From positions 1 to 8,126 of the forward strand of contig JAJFGT010000117.1 of the NCBI GenBank assembly GCA_021776015.1: 8,126 nt of DNA. Direction: 5' to 3'. Below the pieces are notes generated by a model. The model saw only the letters and a list, made by a program, of their open reading frames with translations, did no database searches and was not told the origin of the DNA. The position numbers and the translations under genes are program-made. Positions 1-6,823 of this stretch are shown here, one piece after another (the stretch's first letter is position 1; each line of letters begins with the position of its first letter). This stretch comes from Alphaproteobacteria bacterium (GTDB lineage Bacteria > Pseudomonadota > Alphaproteobacteria > Micavibrionales > Micavibrionaceae).

Positions 1-373
1 TGTTATTTTCAGTGTTGGAGGACTTGCCTATTTAGGGTTTATGGAGCTTGCCTCTCAAACAATGTATGAAGGCTGGGGGCCAGGTCAAACAAATATTGCA
101 CTGGGTATTATTTCCGCTTTAATCGACAACATCCCTGTCATGTTTGCTGTTCTAACAATGAATCCTGAGATGGATCATTTCCAATGGCTCTTAATCACTT
201 TAACAACAGGTGTTGGAGGATCTCTATTATCAGTAGGATCCGCCGCAGGAGTAGCGCTAATGGGTGTTGCCAAAGGGCACTATACCTTCCTTGCTCATCT
301 TAAATGGGCACCAGTTATTGCCATTGGATATTTTGCTGCCATCGCAACTCATTATTTAGTCAATGGACCCTGA
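1..373 (+). CDS. nhaD: NhaD-type Na+/H+ antiporter, C-terminal part (5' end outside window)
   Basis: The frame is open from base 2 to the TGA at 371-373, giving 123 visible residues. The start lies upstream of the window, and the ATG at 41 is almost certainly internal. The fragment is hydrophobic with about three membrane segments. It carries the NhaD-like stretch SALIDNIPVMFAVLTM, with the polar Asp-Asn pair inside a helix, and then a Gly/Ser-rich segment (GVGGSLLSVGSAAGVALMG) of the type conserved near the end of this family. By family knowledge NhaD is an inner-membrane antiporter that expels Na+ or Li+ in exchange for protons, often active at alkaline pH. The stop is 6 bp before fmt, so the two are probably co-transcribed. 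Some related ion transporters share the fold, but the NIPVMFAV and GSAAGVALMG segments favour NhaD. Transport specificity is inferred. Confidence 0.88.
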   Translation, partial: VIFSVGGLAYLGFMELASQTMYEGWGPGQTNIALGIISALIDNIPVMFAVLTMNPEMDHFQWLLITLTTGVGGSLLSVGSAAGVALMGVAKGHYTFLAHLKWAPVIAIGYFAAIATHYLVNGP

Positions 374-379
374 TGAAGT

Positions 380-1336
380 ATGACCCAGAATCCCTTACGT
401 ATCGTTTTCATGGGAACACCCGTTTTTTCTGTTCCCGCCTTAGAAAAACTTATTCAAAGCCCTCATAAAATTGTTGCTGTATATACTCAGCCTCCTCGTC
501 CCAAGGGGCGAGGTCATACAGTCCACAAATCACCCGTTCATACTGTCGCGGATTCTTATTCAATTCCTGTTTTTACACCCGTTTCTTTTAAAAAAGATAA
601 AGATGCCCTTGAAACTTTCAAAAGCCACGATGCTGATCTTGCTATTGTGGCAGCCTATGGATTAATTCTCCCTCCTTCCATTTTAGAGACTCCGACCTAT
701 GGATGTTTAAATATTCATGCGTCCCTCCTTCCTCGATGGCGAGGGGCAGCGCCCATTCAATATGCCATTTGGAAGGGAGACACTGAGTCTGGAATTACAA
801 TTATGCAGATGGAAGCTGGTCTAGATACAGGCCCTATGATTGCGAAACAATCCTGCCCTATTACACAAGAGACAGATGTTCAGTCTCTTCATAACACACT
901 CTCCACTATGGGGAGTCAAATGCTCTTACCTCTTCTTAACCAATTAAACCAAGAACACTCTCTTCCTGCTGAACCTCAGGACGAGGCTCTTTCAACATAC
1001 GCTTCAATGCTAAAAAAAGACGACGGTCAAATTGATTGGACACAGACAGCACAAGAGATTGATCAGCAGATTCGGGCACTAAATCCTTGGCCTAAAACAT
1101 ATAGCACAATCTCTACAGATAATATTTCTACACAGTTAAAAATTAAAAAAGTGCGTATTACAGATCAAATAAGTAACGCATCGATAGGAACACTCCTTGA
1201 TAAGAAAGGACGTATTGTATGTGGAAAACAATCAGTGATACAGCTTATAGAGGTTCAGCCTGATAATAAAAATATCATGAATATAGAGTCGGCATTCAAC
1301 GGGGGCTATCTAAAAATTGGAGCTATTTTCCAATGA
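380..1336 (+). CDS. fmt: Methionyl-tRNA formyltransferase
   Basis: The enzyme formylates the methionine on initiator tRNA using 10-formyltetrahydrofolate, supplying the fMet used to start bacterial translation in the cytoplasm. The 318 residues match the usual family length. The N-terminal formyltransferase domain (about 5-185) opens with RIVFMGTP and has the folate-site region NIHASLLPRWRG, with Asn111, His113 and the SLLP loop at 115-118. The catalytic Asp149 lies in GLDTGPM, equivalent to E. coli Asn106, His108 and Asp144. The C-terminal tRNA-binding domain (about 208-315) includes IRALNPWP. The ATG at 380 follows the antiporter stop by 6 bp and places the Rossmann strand at the expected distance. 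No strong Shine-Dalgarno is visible, which fits translational coupling. The gene overlaps truA by 4 bp. In many alphaproteobacteria def (peptide deformylase) precedes fmt; here nhaD does. Confidence 0.97.
   Translation: MTQNPLRIVFMGTPVFSVPALEKLIQSPHKIVAVYTQPPRPKGRGHTVHKSPVHTVADSYSIPVFTPVSFKKDKDALETFKSHDADLAIVAAYGLILPPSILETPTYGCLNIHASLLPRWRGAAPIQYAIWKGDTESGITIMQMEAGLDTGPMIAKQSCPITQETDVQSLHNTLSTMGSQMLLPLLNQLNQEHSLPAEPQDEALSTYASMLKKDDGQIDWTQTAQEIDQQIRALNPWPKTYSTISTDNISTQLKIKKVRITDQISNASIGTLLDKKGRIVCGKQSVIQLIEVQPDNKNIMNIESAFNGGYLKIGAIFQ
1333..1336 (+). other. ATGA stop-start overlap coupling fmt and truA
   Basis: The truA start ATG (1333-1335) and fmt stop TGA (1334-1336) share bases in ATGA. 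This arrangement usually reflects translational re-initiation by the same ribosome. TTGGAG at 1317-1322 could serve as the truA ribosome binding site. Confidence 0.85.
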
Positions 1337-2121
1337 ATGAGTCTTCAAATCTACAACGTTGGAAAATCACGATTGAATATGATGGGACAGATTATTCTGG
1401 GTGGCAAATACAAGAAGATGGCATTCCTTCTATTCAAAACAGTTTAGAGCAAGCTTTACTTGGATTTTGTCAGCAAAATATCCGCGTGCAAGGCGCAGGA
1501 CGGACAGATGCGGGTGTCCATGCCCAAGGACAAGTTGCTCATTTTGATTTAAATTATGATGGAAAACAGCTTGATTCTCATGATCTCATGATGGCCGTAA
1601 ATGCTCATTTGAGACCTCAACCCATTGCTATTTTAAAAGCTGAAAGAGTTTCCTCTGATTTTCACGCTCGATTTGGAGCAAAAAATAAACTCTATACGTA
1701 TCGAATTATCAATCGAAGGCCTCCTCCAACCTTTGATCGCAACCAATGTTGGCATGTCACAAGGCCTCTTGATATTCAAAAGATGCAATCTGCTGCCTCT
1801 ACTTTACTTGGAACACACGATTTCACAAGCTTTCGAGCCGCTGGGTGTCAAGCAAAATCACCAATAAAAACCCTGAATAGACTGGATATTATCTCCATCC
1901 CATACGATGCTTTTGGCGGTATAGAAATATTTATTCATGCTGGGGGGCAGTCATTCCTATACAATCAGGTTCGAAACTTAGCAGGATCACTGAAGATGGT
2001 TGGCGAAGGAAAATGGGAACCTCATACGTTAAAAGATATATTGGAGAAACGAGACAGAACTTTGAGTGGCCCAACCGCACCTGCTCAAGGCCTAACTCTC
2101 TCCTCTATTGACTACGCATAA
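1333..2121 (+). CDS. truA: tRNA pseudouridine(38-40) synthase TruA
   Basis: TruA converts uridines at positions 38, 39 and 40 in the anticodon arm of many tRNAs to pseudouridine. The 262 residues are normal for the family. The N-terminal half has IEYDGTDYSGWQ (14-25) and the active-site motif GRTDAGVHAQGQVAHF with catalytic Asp59. The C-terminal half has HDFTSFRAAGC (162-172) and SFLYNQVRNLAGSL (207-220), where the commoner NMVRN is NQVRN. The end, PAQGLTLSSIDY, is typical. The start ATG overlaps the fmt stop in ATGA at 1333-1336. A GGAG at 1319-1322 lies 10 bases upstream inside fmt, which supports this start and implies coupled translation. fmt and truA are commonly adjacent in proteobacteria. 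No Rho-independent terminator is obvious in the AT-rich sequence after the stop. Confidence 0.97.
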   Translation: MNESSNLQRWKITIEYDGTDYSGWQIQEDGIPSIQNSLEQALLGFCQQNIRVQGAGRTDAGVHAQGQVAHFDLNYDGKQLDSHDLMMAVNAHLRPQPIAILKAERVSSDFHARFGAKNKLYTYRIINRRPPPTFDRNQCWHVTRPLDIQKMQSAASTLLGTHDFTSFRAAGCQAKSPIKTLNRLDIISIPYDAFGGIEIFIHAGGQSFLYNQVRNLAGSLKMVGEGKWEPHTLKDILEKRDRTLSGPTAPAQGLTLSSIDYA

Positions 2122-2231
2122 AATTAGATTTGAAGAAATTTAAATTTTATTGCTAAATATATTTACATAGCGTACATTGATGGCTTTAAAAGATATAAAG
2201 AAATTTAGAACTGCATTGGTATAACAAGAAT

Positions 2232-2258
2232 TTGTACACCTACCTTTGTATATAGAAT
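2232..2258 (+). promoter_or_regulatory. Possible sigma70-type promoter for the DUF3108-glmU unit
   Basis: The 158-bp gap between truA and the DUF3108 gene is very AT-rich. It contains TTGTAC (2232-2237) followed after 15 bases by TAGAAT (2253-2258), which overlaps TATATA/TATAGA alternatives at 2249-2256. This resembles a -35/-10 pair with a short spacer, about 22 bases before the ATG at 2280. AT-rich sequence yields such matches by chance, so the call is tentative. I see no convincing hairpin terminator or RNA gene in the rest of the gap. Confidence 0.28.
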
Positions 2259-2279
2259 GATAAAAAATTACGGATAATA

Positions 2280-3125
2280 ATGCCATATTTGAAACAAAAA
2301 TTATTTATACTGACTATCTTGGCTACCATAGCTGTTTTTTCTCAAGCAGCTCATGCTAAGACAACTTTGACCTACAAGGTTTTTGCTGGAGGAATCAATG
2401 CAGTTGCGGCAACATTATCTATTGAAGAAACGCCTGATACATACAAACTATTTTTCGAATCTCACACACGAGGGTTTCTAAAAAAACTTGCGCCGTGGTC
2501 TGGGTCTTTCGAGAGTTATGGATGGTCTTCCCCTCTAACGGATACAAACGATACGATTTATCAACCAGAAAAACACACCTCTATTTCAGTTTGGCGAGAA
2601 GAAAAAGAAGTTAAAGAATATTTTTATGCACAAGATGGGTCTTTTAAAGAACTAAAAATCACAGAAGATAGTACGGATAAAAGCCCTAAAAATATAGACA
2701 CAGCTCTTACAAACCAAACAATTGATCTTTTAGCTGCAACTATGATGGTGATGAACCAAGCCAAACATTCCAAAAAATGTGAGGGGACTTCCGAGGTCTT
2801 TGATGGAAAACGCCGCTTTAAATTGATTTTTACACCTCAAGGCACACAAACGCTTGTTGCCAATAAATATAATATTTACGCTGGAGATGCTCTTCAATGC
2901 TCCGTTGAAATTGAACCTCTTACTGGAAAATGGCATAAAAAACCCAGGGGATGGCTCTCTATTCAAGAACAAGGACGCCAGAAAGGCGCACTTCCTATGG
3001 TATGGTTCGGACAAGTTGAAAAAGATGGCTTATATGTCCCTGTAAAAGTTCGTGTTAAAACAAATTATGGGACATTATTTATGCATCTCAAAAATATTAA
3101 AATATCTAATAGTCTTCCCTCTTAA
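2280..3125 (+). CDS. DUF3108 domain-containing exported protein
   Basis: This is a 281-residue protein with a clear Sec signal peptide: basic start (KQK), hydrophobic core at about 8-21, and likely cleavage after AHA at residue 26. The mature part begins TLTYKVFAGGINAVAATLSI and continues with a YKLFFESHTRGFLKKLAPWSGSFESYGW-like region (about 51-81, paraphrased by its Arg-Gly, Trp and Tyr-Gly-Trp positions). This is characteristic of DUF3108, a family common in alphaproteobacteria and expected to form a beta-rich periplasmic domain. Its function is unknown. A single Cys pair (163 and 207) could form a disulfide after export. The ATG at 2280 is the only sensible start, because an in-frame stop occurs at 2253-2255; a weak GGAT lies 5 bases upstream. 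glmU starts 19 bp after its stop, suggesting one transcript and an envelope-related role, but that link is inference. Confidence 0.88.
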   Translation: MPYLKQKLFILTILATIAVFSQAAHAKTTLTYKVFAGGINAVAATLSIEETPDTYKLFFESHTRGFLKKLAPWSGSFESYGWSSPLTDTNDTIYQPEKHTSISVWREEKEVKEYFYAQDGSFKELKITEDSTDKSPKNIDTALTNQTIDLLAATMMVMNQAKHSKKCEGTSEVFDGKRRFKLIFTPQGTQTLVANKYNIYAGDALQCSVEIEPLTGKWHKKPRGWLSIQEQGRQKGALPMVWFGQVEKDGLYVPVKVRVKTNYGTLFMHLKNIKISNSLPS

Positions 3126-3144
3126 TTTGATGTAAAAACGTCTC

Positions 3145-4479
3145 ATGACAATCAACACACCCAATACACCTCTTGCTGTTTTGATTTTGGCTGCAGGGCA
3201 AGGATCTCGTATGAAATCATCACGCCCTAAAGTTCTGCATACCATTGCAGGGCTCCCCATGATTTCTCATGTCATCAATACAGTAAAAACACTCAATCCT
3301 GTTCATATTATACCAATCCTAGCGCCTCATATGGATGAAGTTATACAAGCGATTACACCGCTAAAATATGTAACTCAACCGAAACCTTTAGGAACAGGAG
3401 ATGCTGTTAAATGTACCCTTAATAAACTAAAAGATTTCAAAGGGTCTGTTTTGGTTTTGTGTGGAGATGTCCCTCTTATTACAGAGGCAACGCTTTCAAA
3501 ACTTCTTGCAACACATGAAGAACATAAATATGGGATCACAGTTTTAGGGATGAAACCGCTCGACCCATCAGGATATGGGCGTCTTATTCAACAGGCAGAT
3601 GGAACACTTGATCGCATTGTTGAACATGCCGATGCCACGGAAAAAGAACGCTCTGTTTCAGTTTGCAATAGTGGTGTTATGGTGATTGATGGAAATCATA
3701 TTCATAAATGGATTGCTCAGATCGAAAATAATAACTCACAGAACGAATTTTATTTAGTTGATCTTCCCCTCATTGCACAAAAAGACCAATATACATGTGG
3801 CGTTGTTATGGGGAACGTTCAAGAACTTCAGGGTGTCAATGACCGTGCTCAACTGGCAGAGCTTGAAAACCTATGGCAAGCTCAAAAACGAAATGAAATT
3901 ATGAAATCTGGGGTAACACTACAAAATCCTGATACAATTTATTTCAGTTATGACACTAAGATTGGACAAGATAGTTTAATCGGAGCCAATACCGTCTTTG
4001 GAACAGGTGTTGAAATTGCAGATCATGTTGAAATCAAGCCTTTTTGCCATTTAGAGCAAGTTAAAATTTACTCTGGGGGAATCATTGGCCCCTTCGCTCG
4101 TCTTCGTCCAGGAACAATTTTAGAAAAAAACGCCAAGATTGGAAACTTTGTTGAAATAAAGAATGCAACATTGGGAGAGAATGTCAAAGTTAACCATCTC
4201 ACCTATGTTGGAGATGCTGATATTGGATGTGGAAGCAATATTGGAGCTGGAACGATTACTTGTAATTATGATGGTAAAAACAAGTATAGAACAACAATTG
4301 GACAAGATGTTTTTGTGGGATCAAATACTGTTCTCATTGCACCCATTACTTTAGAAAATGGATGTTATATTGGAGCAGGAAGCACACTCAGTAAGGACAT
4401 TCCCTCTGACTCTCTGGCTGTGGCACGAAGCCGTACCATCATTAAAGAGAATTGGGCTATAAGCAAAAAAGAGACATAG
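3145..4479 (+). CDS. glmU: Bifunctional GlmU: N-acetylglucosamine-1-P uridyltransferase / glucosamine-1-P acetyltransferase
   Basis: GlmU makes UDP-N-acetylglucosamine in two cytoplasmic steps: acetyl-CoA-dependent acetylation of glucosamine-1-phosphate, then uridylyl transfer from UTP. The product feeds peptidoglycan and lipid A synthesis. The N-terminal pyrophosphorylase domain (about 9-235) has LAAGQGSRM (15-23) with Lys29, GTGDAV (83-88), the metal-binding GDVP (Asp108), GYGR (143-146), Asn175 and GVNDRAQL (Asn232). A linker helix leads to a left-handed beta-helix (about 258-425) with many hexapeptide repeats. Catalytic residues Arg321, Lys339, His351, Tyr354 and Asn374 all sit exactly 12 residues before their E. 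coli equivalents. The 444 residues are slightly short because the C-terminal tail is short; no active-site residue is missing. It lies 19 bp after the DUF3108 gene and is convergent with xthA. Confidence 0.97.
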   Translation: MTINTPNTPLAVLILAAGQGSRMKSSRPKVLHTIAGLPMISHVINTVKTLNPVHIIPILAPHMDEVIQAITPLKYVTQPKPLGTGDAVKCTLNKLKDFKGSVLVLCGDVPLITEATLSKLLATHEEHKYGITVLGMKPLDPSGYGRLIQQADGTLDRIVEHADATEKERSVSVCNSGVMVIDGNHIHKWIAQIENNNSQNEFYLVDLPLIAQKDQYTCGVVMGNVQELQGVNDRAQLAELENLWQAQKRNEIMKSGVTLQNPDTIYFSYDTKIGQDSLIGANTVFGTGVEIADHVEIKPFCHLEQVKIYSGGIIGPFARLRPGTILEKNAKIGNFVEIKNATLGENVKVNHLTYVGDADIGCGSNIGAGTITCNYDGKNKYRTTIGQDVFVGSNTVLIAPITLENGCYIGAGSTLSKDIPSDSLAVARSRTIIKENWAISKKET

Positions 4480-4499
4480 AAAAAACCATATAGCTTTCT

Positions 4500-5288
4500 C
4501 TACACATTCACTTCAATCATCACAGGAATATGATCAGAAGGTTTTTCAAAATCACGTGCTTTTGGCATCGTTTCAAAACTTTTAAGCCCCGATTTAAGGG
4601 GATCAGTTACCCAGATATGATCAAGACGTCGCCCTCGATTTGATTTTTTATAATCACGATTACGGTAAGACCACCACGTATAGAGCTTTTCATCCTCTGG
4701 AACAAAGTGGCGCCCAACATCTGTCCAATTCAAAGATTCTTTCATTTTGGCAAGGCGCTCCGTTTCAGGAGGCGTATGTGAAATCACTTTAAGAAGCTGT
4801 TTATGCGACCAAACGTCATGCTCATAGGGGGCAATATTGAAATCACCGAGAGCCACAATTTTATCATTTTTTGTATAATGCTCCTGAAACCAATGTGTCA
4901 TTTCATCGACGAAATCAAGCTTATGTTTATACTTTTCATTGATCTTAATATCAGGCTCATCCCCTCCCGCAGGGACATATAGATTATGAACTTCTATGCC
5001 TTGAAGGGTGACAGAAATATGGCGGCAATCTTGGCGTCCACACCGATCAAATATGCTTGTTTTATCAAAAGGAAGTCTAGATAGAATGGCTTGCCCATTA
5101 TAAGATTTCATCCCTTGAATATGTTGGTAAACATACCCTAAATTAGAAAAAGTCTCACGAGGGAAAGTCTCATCCAATGTTTTTGTCTCTTGCAAGCAAA
5201 GAATATCAGGTTGCCATTCTTTCAGAACATTCGCCACAAGATGGGCACGAAGCCGAACAGAGTTAATATTCCATGTCACGATTTTCAT
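4500..5288 (-). CDS. xthA: Exodeoxyribonuclease III (AP endonuclease)
   Basis: This is a DNA repair enzyme of the exonuclease-endonuclease-phosphatase family. It cuts DNA at abasic sites and removes 3' blocking groups and nucleotides from duplex DNA. The 262 residues match the family length. Visible active-site residues are Asn7 (TWNINSVR), Glu34 (LQETK), Tyr104 (NLYVPAGG), Asp149 and Asn151 (GDFNIAP), Asp223 (RRLDHIWV) and the Asp252-His253 pair (SDHIPV). This set corresponds to E. coli Asn7, Glu34, Tyr109, Asp151, Asn153, Asp229 and His259, so the protein should be active. It is the last gene of a minus-strand run, 28 bp after the TPR lipoprotein gene, and is probably co-transcribed with it although the functions look unrelated. 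No strong Shine-Dalgarno is seen before the ATG. Confidence 0.96.
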   Translation of the reverse strand: MKIVTWNINSVRLRAHLVANVLKEWQPDILCLQETKTLDETFPRETFSNLGYVYQHIQGMKSYNGQAILSRLPFDKTSIFDRCGRQDCRHISVTLQGIEVHNLYVPAGGDEPDIKINEKYKHKLDFVDEMTHWFQEHYTKNDKIVALGDFNIAPYEHDVWSHKQLLKVISHTPPETERLAKMKESLNWTDVGRHFVPEDEKLYTWWSYRNRDYKKSNRGRRLDHIWVTDPLKSGLKSFETMPKARDFEKPSDHIPVMIEVNV

Positions 5289-5316
5289 GTTTTATAAAAT
5301 CTTCAAACTGTAATGT

Positions 5317-6054
5317 CTAGTTAGATTTAAAAGCCTTAGGGCTTTCATTCAATGTTGAAATAATTCGAAGATTCCGTTCAATTTCAATACGATTTGGGGC
5401 AATAGACTTTGCTTTTTTTAGGATCAAGACAGCTTCCTTAACATTCTCTTGTGACGCTAAATTGAGCGCTAGATTATTCATGACAGGGACAGGGTCGCCT
5501 TCCCACATATCCAGAGCTGCTCGTAGGCTTTTTTCTGCCTCAGCATGTTTCCCTTGAGCATCTAAAGCAATTCCTAAACTATGGTGAGCTTGTGCAGATA
5601 GAGAATCTTTTGCAACAATCTTTTTTCCAATTTCTTCTGCTATATCGTAATGCCCTGCCTCTAACTGAACAAAAACATATTCTTGTTGTGTTTTAATCGA
5701 AGCATCTGGAGCATTTGCAAATGATTTTAAAACCATCTCAGCTTTTTCAATCTGTCCTGATTGTCTCAAAGCCTGTGCGTAACGAGTTGCGGTCTCTGCA
5801 TTCTGATTATCTCTTTGGTAAGATTTTTCTAAAATAGAAAGCGCTTGCCCCGTTTGCCCTGATTGCATTGCTGAATCGGCAGCACGTGCCATAGCTTTAT
5901 TCAGTTTTTCATTTTGAATAGATGAATTGAGACTACTCTGCATCTCTTTATTTTCTGCCGTTTGACAGGCAGACAAAGCGATAATTGATGTGAGAAGACC
6001 CAAAGTACAAATACGGCGGATAGAACAGTGTGTGTTCGTTTTAGAAAATTTCAT
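5317..6054 (-). CDS. TPR-repeat lipoprotein, TadD-like
   Basis: This is a 245-residue predicted outer-membrane lipoprotein. The signal peptide has a long n-region containing Arg-Arg (13-14), a hydrophobic core at about 17-29, and a lipobox LSAC with Cys30 as the lipidated residue. The mature protein begins with a Ser/Asn/Gln-rich linker. About five tetratricopeptide-like helical hairpins follow, at roughly 54-84, 87-118, 122-150, 154-183 (the clearest, HHSLGIALDAQGKHAEAEKS) and 189-220. Architecture and order resemble TadD, the lipoprotein thought to act as a pilotin for the secretin of Tad/Flp pili. TPR proteins are hard to assign individually, so it could instead be a general envelope scaffold. 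The neighbouring pil_N-domain gene 46 bp upstream supports the TadD reading. A good ribosome binding site precedes the ATG. No other tad gene lies within the window. Confidence 0.8.
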   Translation of the reverse strand: MKFSKTNTHCSIRRICTLGLLTSIIALSACQTAENKEMQSSLNSSIQNEKLNKAMARAADSAMQSGQTGQALSILEKSYQRDNQNAETATRYAQALRQSGQIEKAEMVLKSFANAPDASIKTQQEYVFVQLEAGHYDIAEEIGKKIVAKDSLSAQAHHSLGIALDAQGKHAEAEKSLRAALDMWEGDPVPVMNNLALNLASQENVKEAVLILKKAKSIAPNRIEIERNLRIISTLNESPKAFKSN

Positions 6055-6059
6055 AGTAG

Positions 6060-6065
6060 TCCCTT
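6060..6065 (-). promoter_or_regulatory. Ribosome binding site of the TPR lipoprotein gene
   Basis: On the minus strand AAGGGA lies 5 bases before the ATG at 6054. It is one of the clearest Shine-Dalgarno matches in the window. It fixes this start, and therefore the long n-region of the signal peptide. Confidence 0.65.
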
Positions 6066-6100
6066 ATTATATGGTGCTCATTTTGGCTATTGTAAACAAA

Positions 6101-6742
6101 TCATTCGGTTGTAGCAATGGGTGGACCATCAGCAGGCTCAAGTGGTCTAAGAGGAGGAGGTGCTCCTTTGCTCTCTTCTGTCTCTGTTTCACCATTTTCT
6201 GGGAGAGGGGATGCTGTTCTTGGCTCTTGAGAGGTCTTACTATTTCCTTCTACTAAACCAAGCTCATGACACATGTTAGGACAATAATACATACTGTATT
6301 CTTGGCAATCATCATCACCGTTAAGACAGGAACGACGGACACGAACATAATTTTCTTTTTTCTTAGGAGCGGCAATAATAATATGACGTTCCATAATGGT
6401 CGAGCCATCTTCTGCTAGAAGACGTAAGAATGTTGAACCTGGTTGACGAGGTACAAGAATCAAACGACGTGGCGTATCAGGAGAGACAGATAAGTGAGCT
6501 GTATTTCCAACAATAATATTAGAAACATCTTGCTCCAATAACAAAATCTCTGGTTTATCTGGCGTCAAAAAAAGATCTGGAAATACACCAAAAGAAATAG
6601 ATTCTGATGCCCCACCCTCTTGTGACTTTGGAGGAACAATATCCAACGCTCCAGTTTGAGCCTGCGCAACGCTTAAGAAAGCAGCGTAAATACACATTAA
6701 AGAAAGGGGTAACGAAATCAGTATTTTAAACATATGAATCAT
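6101..6742 (-). CDS. Exported pil_N-domain protein (CpaC/RcpA N-terminal-like) with Cys cluster and Pro-rich tail
   Basis: This is a 213-residue secreted protein. The signal peptide has a hydrophobic core at about 5-24 and likely cleavage after AQA at residue 28. Residues about 62-125 look like the 'pilus formation protein N-terminal' domain (PF13629 type) that precedes the secretin domain of CpaC/RcpA in Tad pilus systems. The visible pattern is a strand containing LLLEQDVSNIIVGN, then a LSV-RRLILVPRQPGSTFLRLL-like core, an EDGSTIME turn and a final IIIAAP strand. There is no secretin domain. Instead the chain has four cysteines (139, 146, 154, 158; C-x6-C-x7-C-x3-C), likely oxidised in the periplasm, and a Glu/Pro-rich disordered tail (about 167-213). 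The ATG at 6742 has TAGG about 8 bases upstream; a second Met at residue 4 is possible. It sits 46 bp before the TadD-like gene. The domain call is by pattern recognition only. Confidence 0.72.
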   Translation of the reverse strand: MIHMFKILISLPLSLMCIYAAFLSVAQAQTGALDIVPPKSQEGGASESISFGVFPDLFLTPDKPEILLLEQDVSNIIVGNTAHLSVSPDTPRRLILVPRQPGSTFLRLLAEDGSTIMERHIIIAAPKKKENYVRVRRSCLNGDDDCQEYSMYYCPNMCHELGLVEGNSKTSQEPRTASPLPENGETETEESKGAPPPLRPLEPADGPPIATTE

Positions 6743-6795
6743 AGCATGAACCTAACAACATCCTCGGGTGAGATAAATTAAGACTGTCAGTGAAA

Positions 6796-6823
6796 ATAAT
6801 ATGTCAGATCACCAACTCGTCTA
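6796..6823 (-). promoter_or_regulatory. Candidate sigma70-type promoter for the pil_N-TPR-xthA unit
   Basis: The 172-bp gap between the flippase stop and the pil_N gene contains, on the minus strand, TAGACG (-35-like, 6818-6823), a 16-base spacer and TATTAT (-10-like, 6796-6801). This would start transcription about 45-50 bases before the ATG at 6742. TGTCAG occurs on the plus strand at 6785-6790 and 6802-6807, 17 bp apart and flanking the -10. The first copy lies within the small dyad ACTGTCAGT (6783-6791), which might be an operator. All of this is weak without comparative support. No hairpin terminator for the flippase gene is evident in the gap. Confidence 0.33.

Noticed and set aside
471..665. 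Plus-strand 64-codon frame inside fmt (and similar ones inside truA and glmU)
   Set aside because: These are alternate-frame shadows of strongly conserved enzymes, with no initiation signals or domain.
2122..2279. Possible small RNA or riboswitch upstream of the DUF3108 gene
   Set aside because: The gap is AT-rich, with only short A/T palindromes such as AAATTTAAATTT and no stable GC-containing stems or known motif.
2730..3014. Open frame of 94 codons on the minus strand inside the DUF3108 gene
   Set aside because: It is antisense to a well-supported secreted protein, has a His-run and low-complexity composition from complementing the real codons, and shows no ribosome binding site or recognisable domain.
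4478..4499. Possible bidirectional terminator between glmU and xthA
   Set aside because: The AGAAA/TTTCT stem is 5 bp with four A-T pairs and one G-C pair and a 12-base loop, too weak to be called a terminator.
5990..6256. Plus-strand open frame of 88 codons across the TPR/pil_N junction
   Set aside because: It runs antisense through the signal peptide of one gene and the tail of the other. Its Cys/Trp/Phe-rich sequence is what complementing a Pro/Glu-rich tail would produce.
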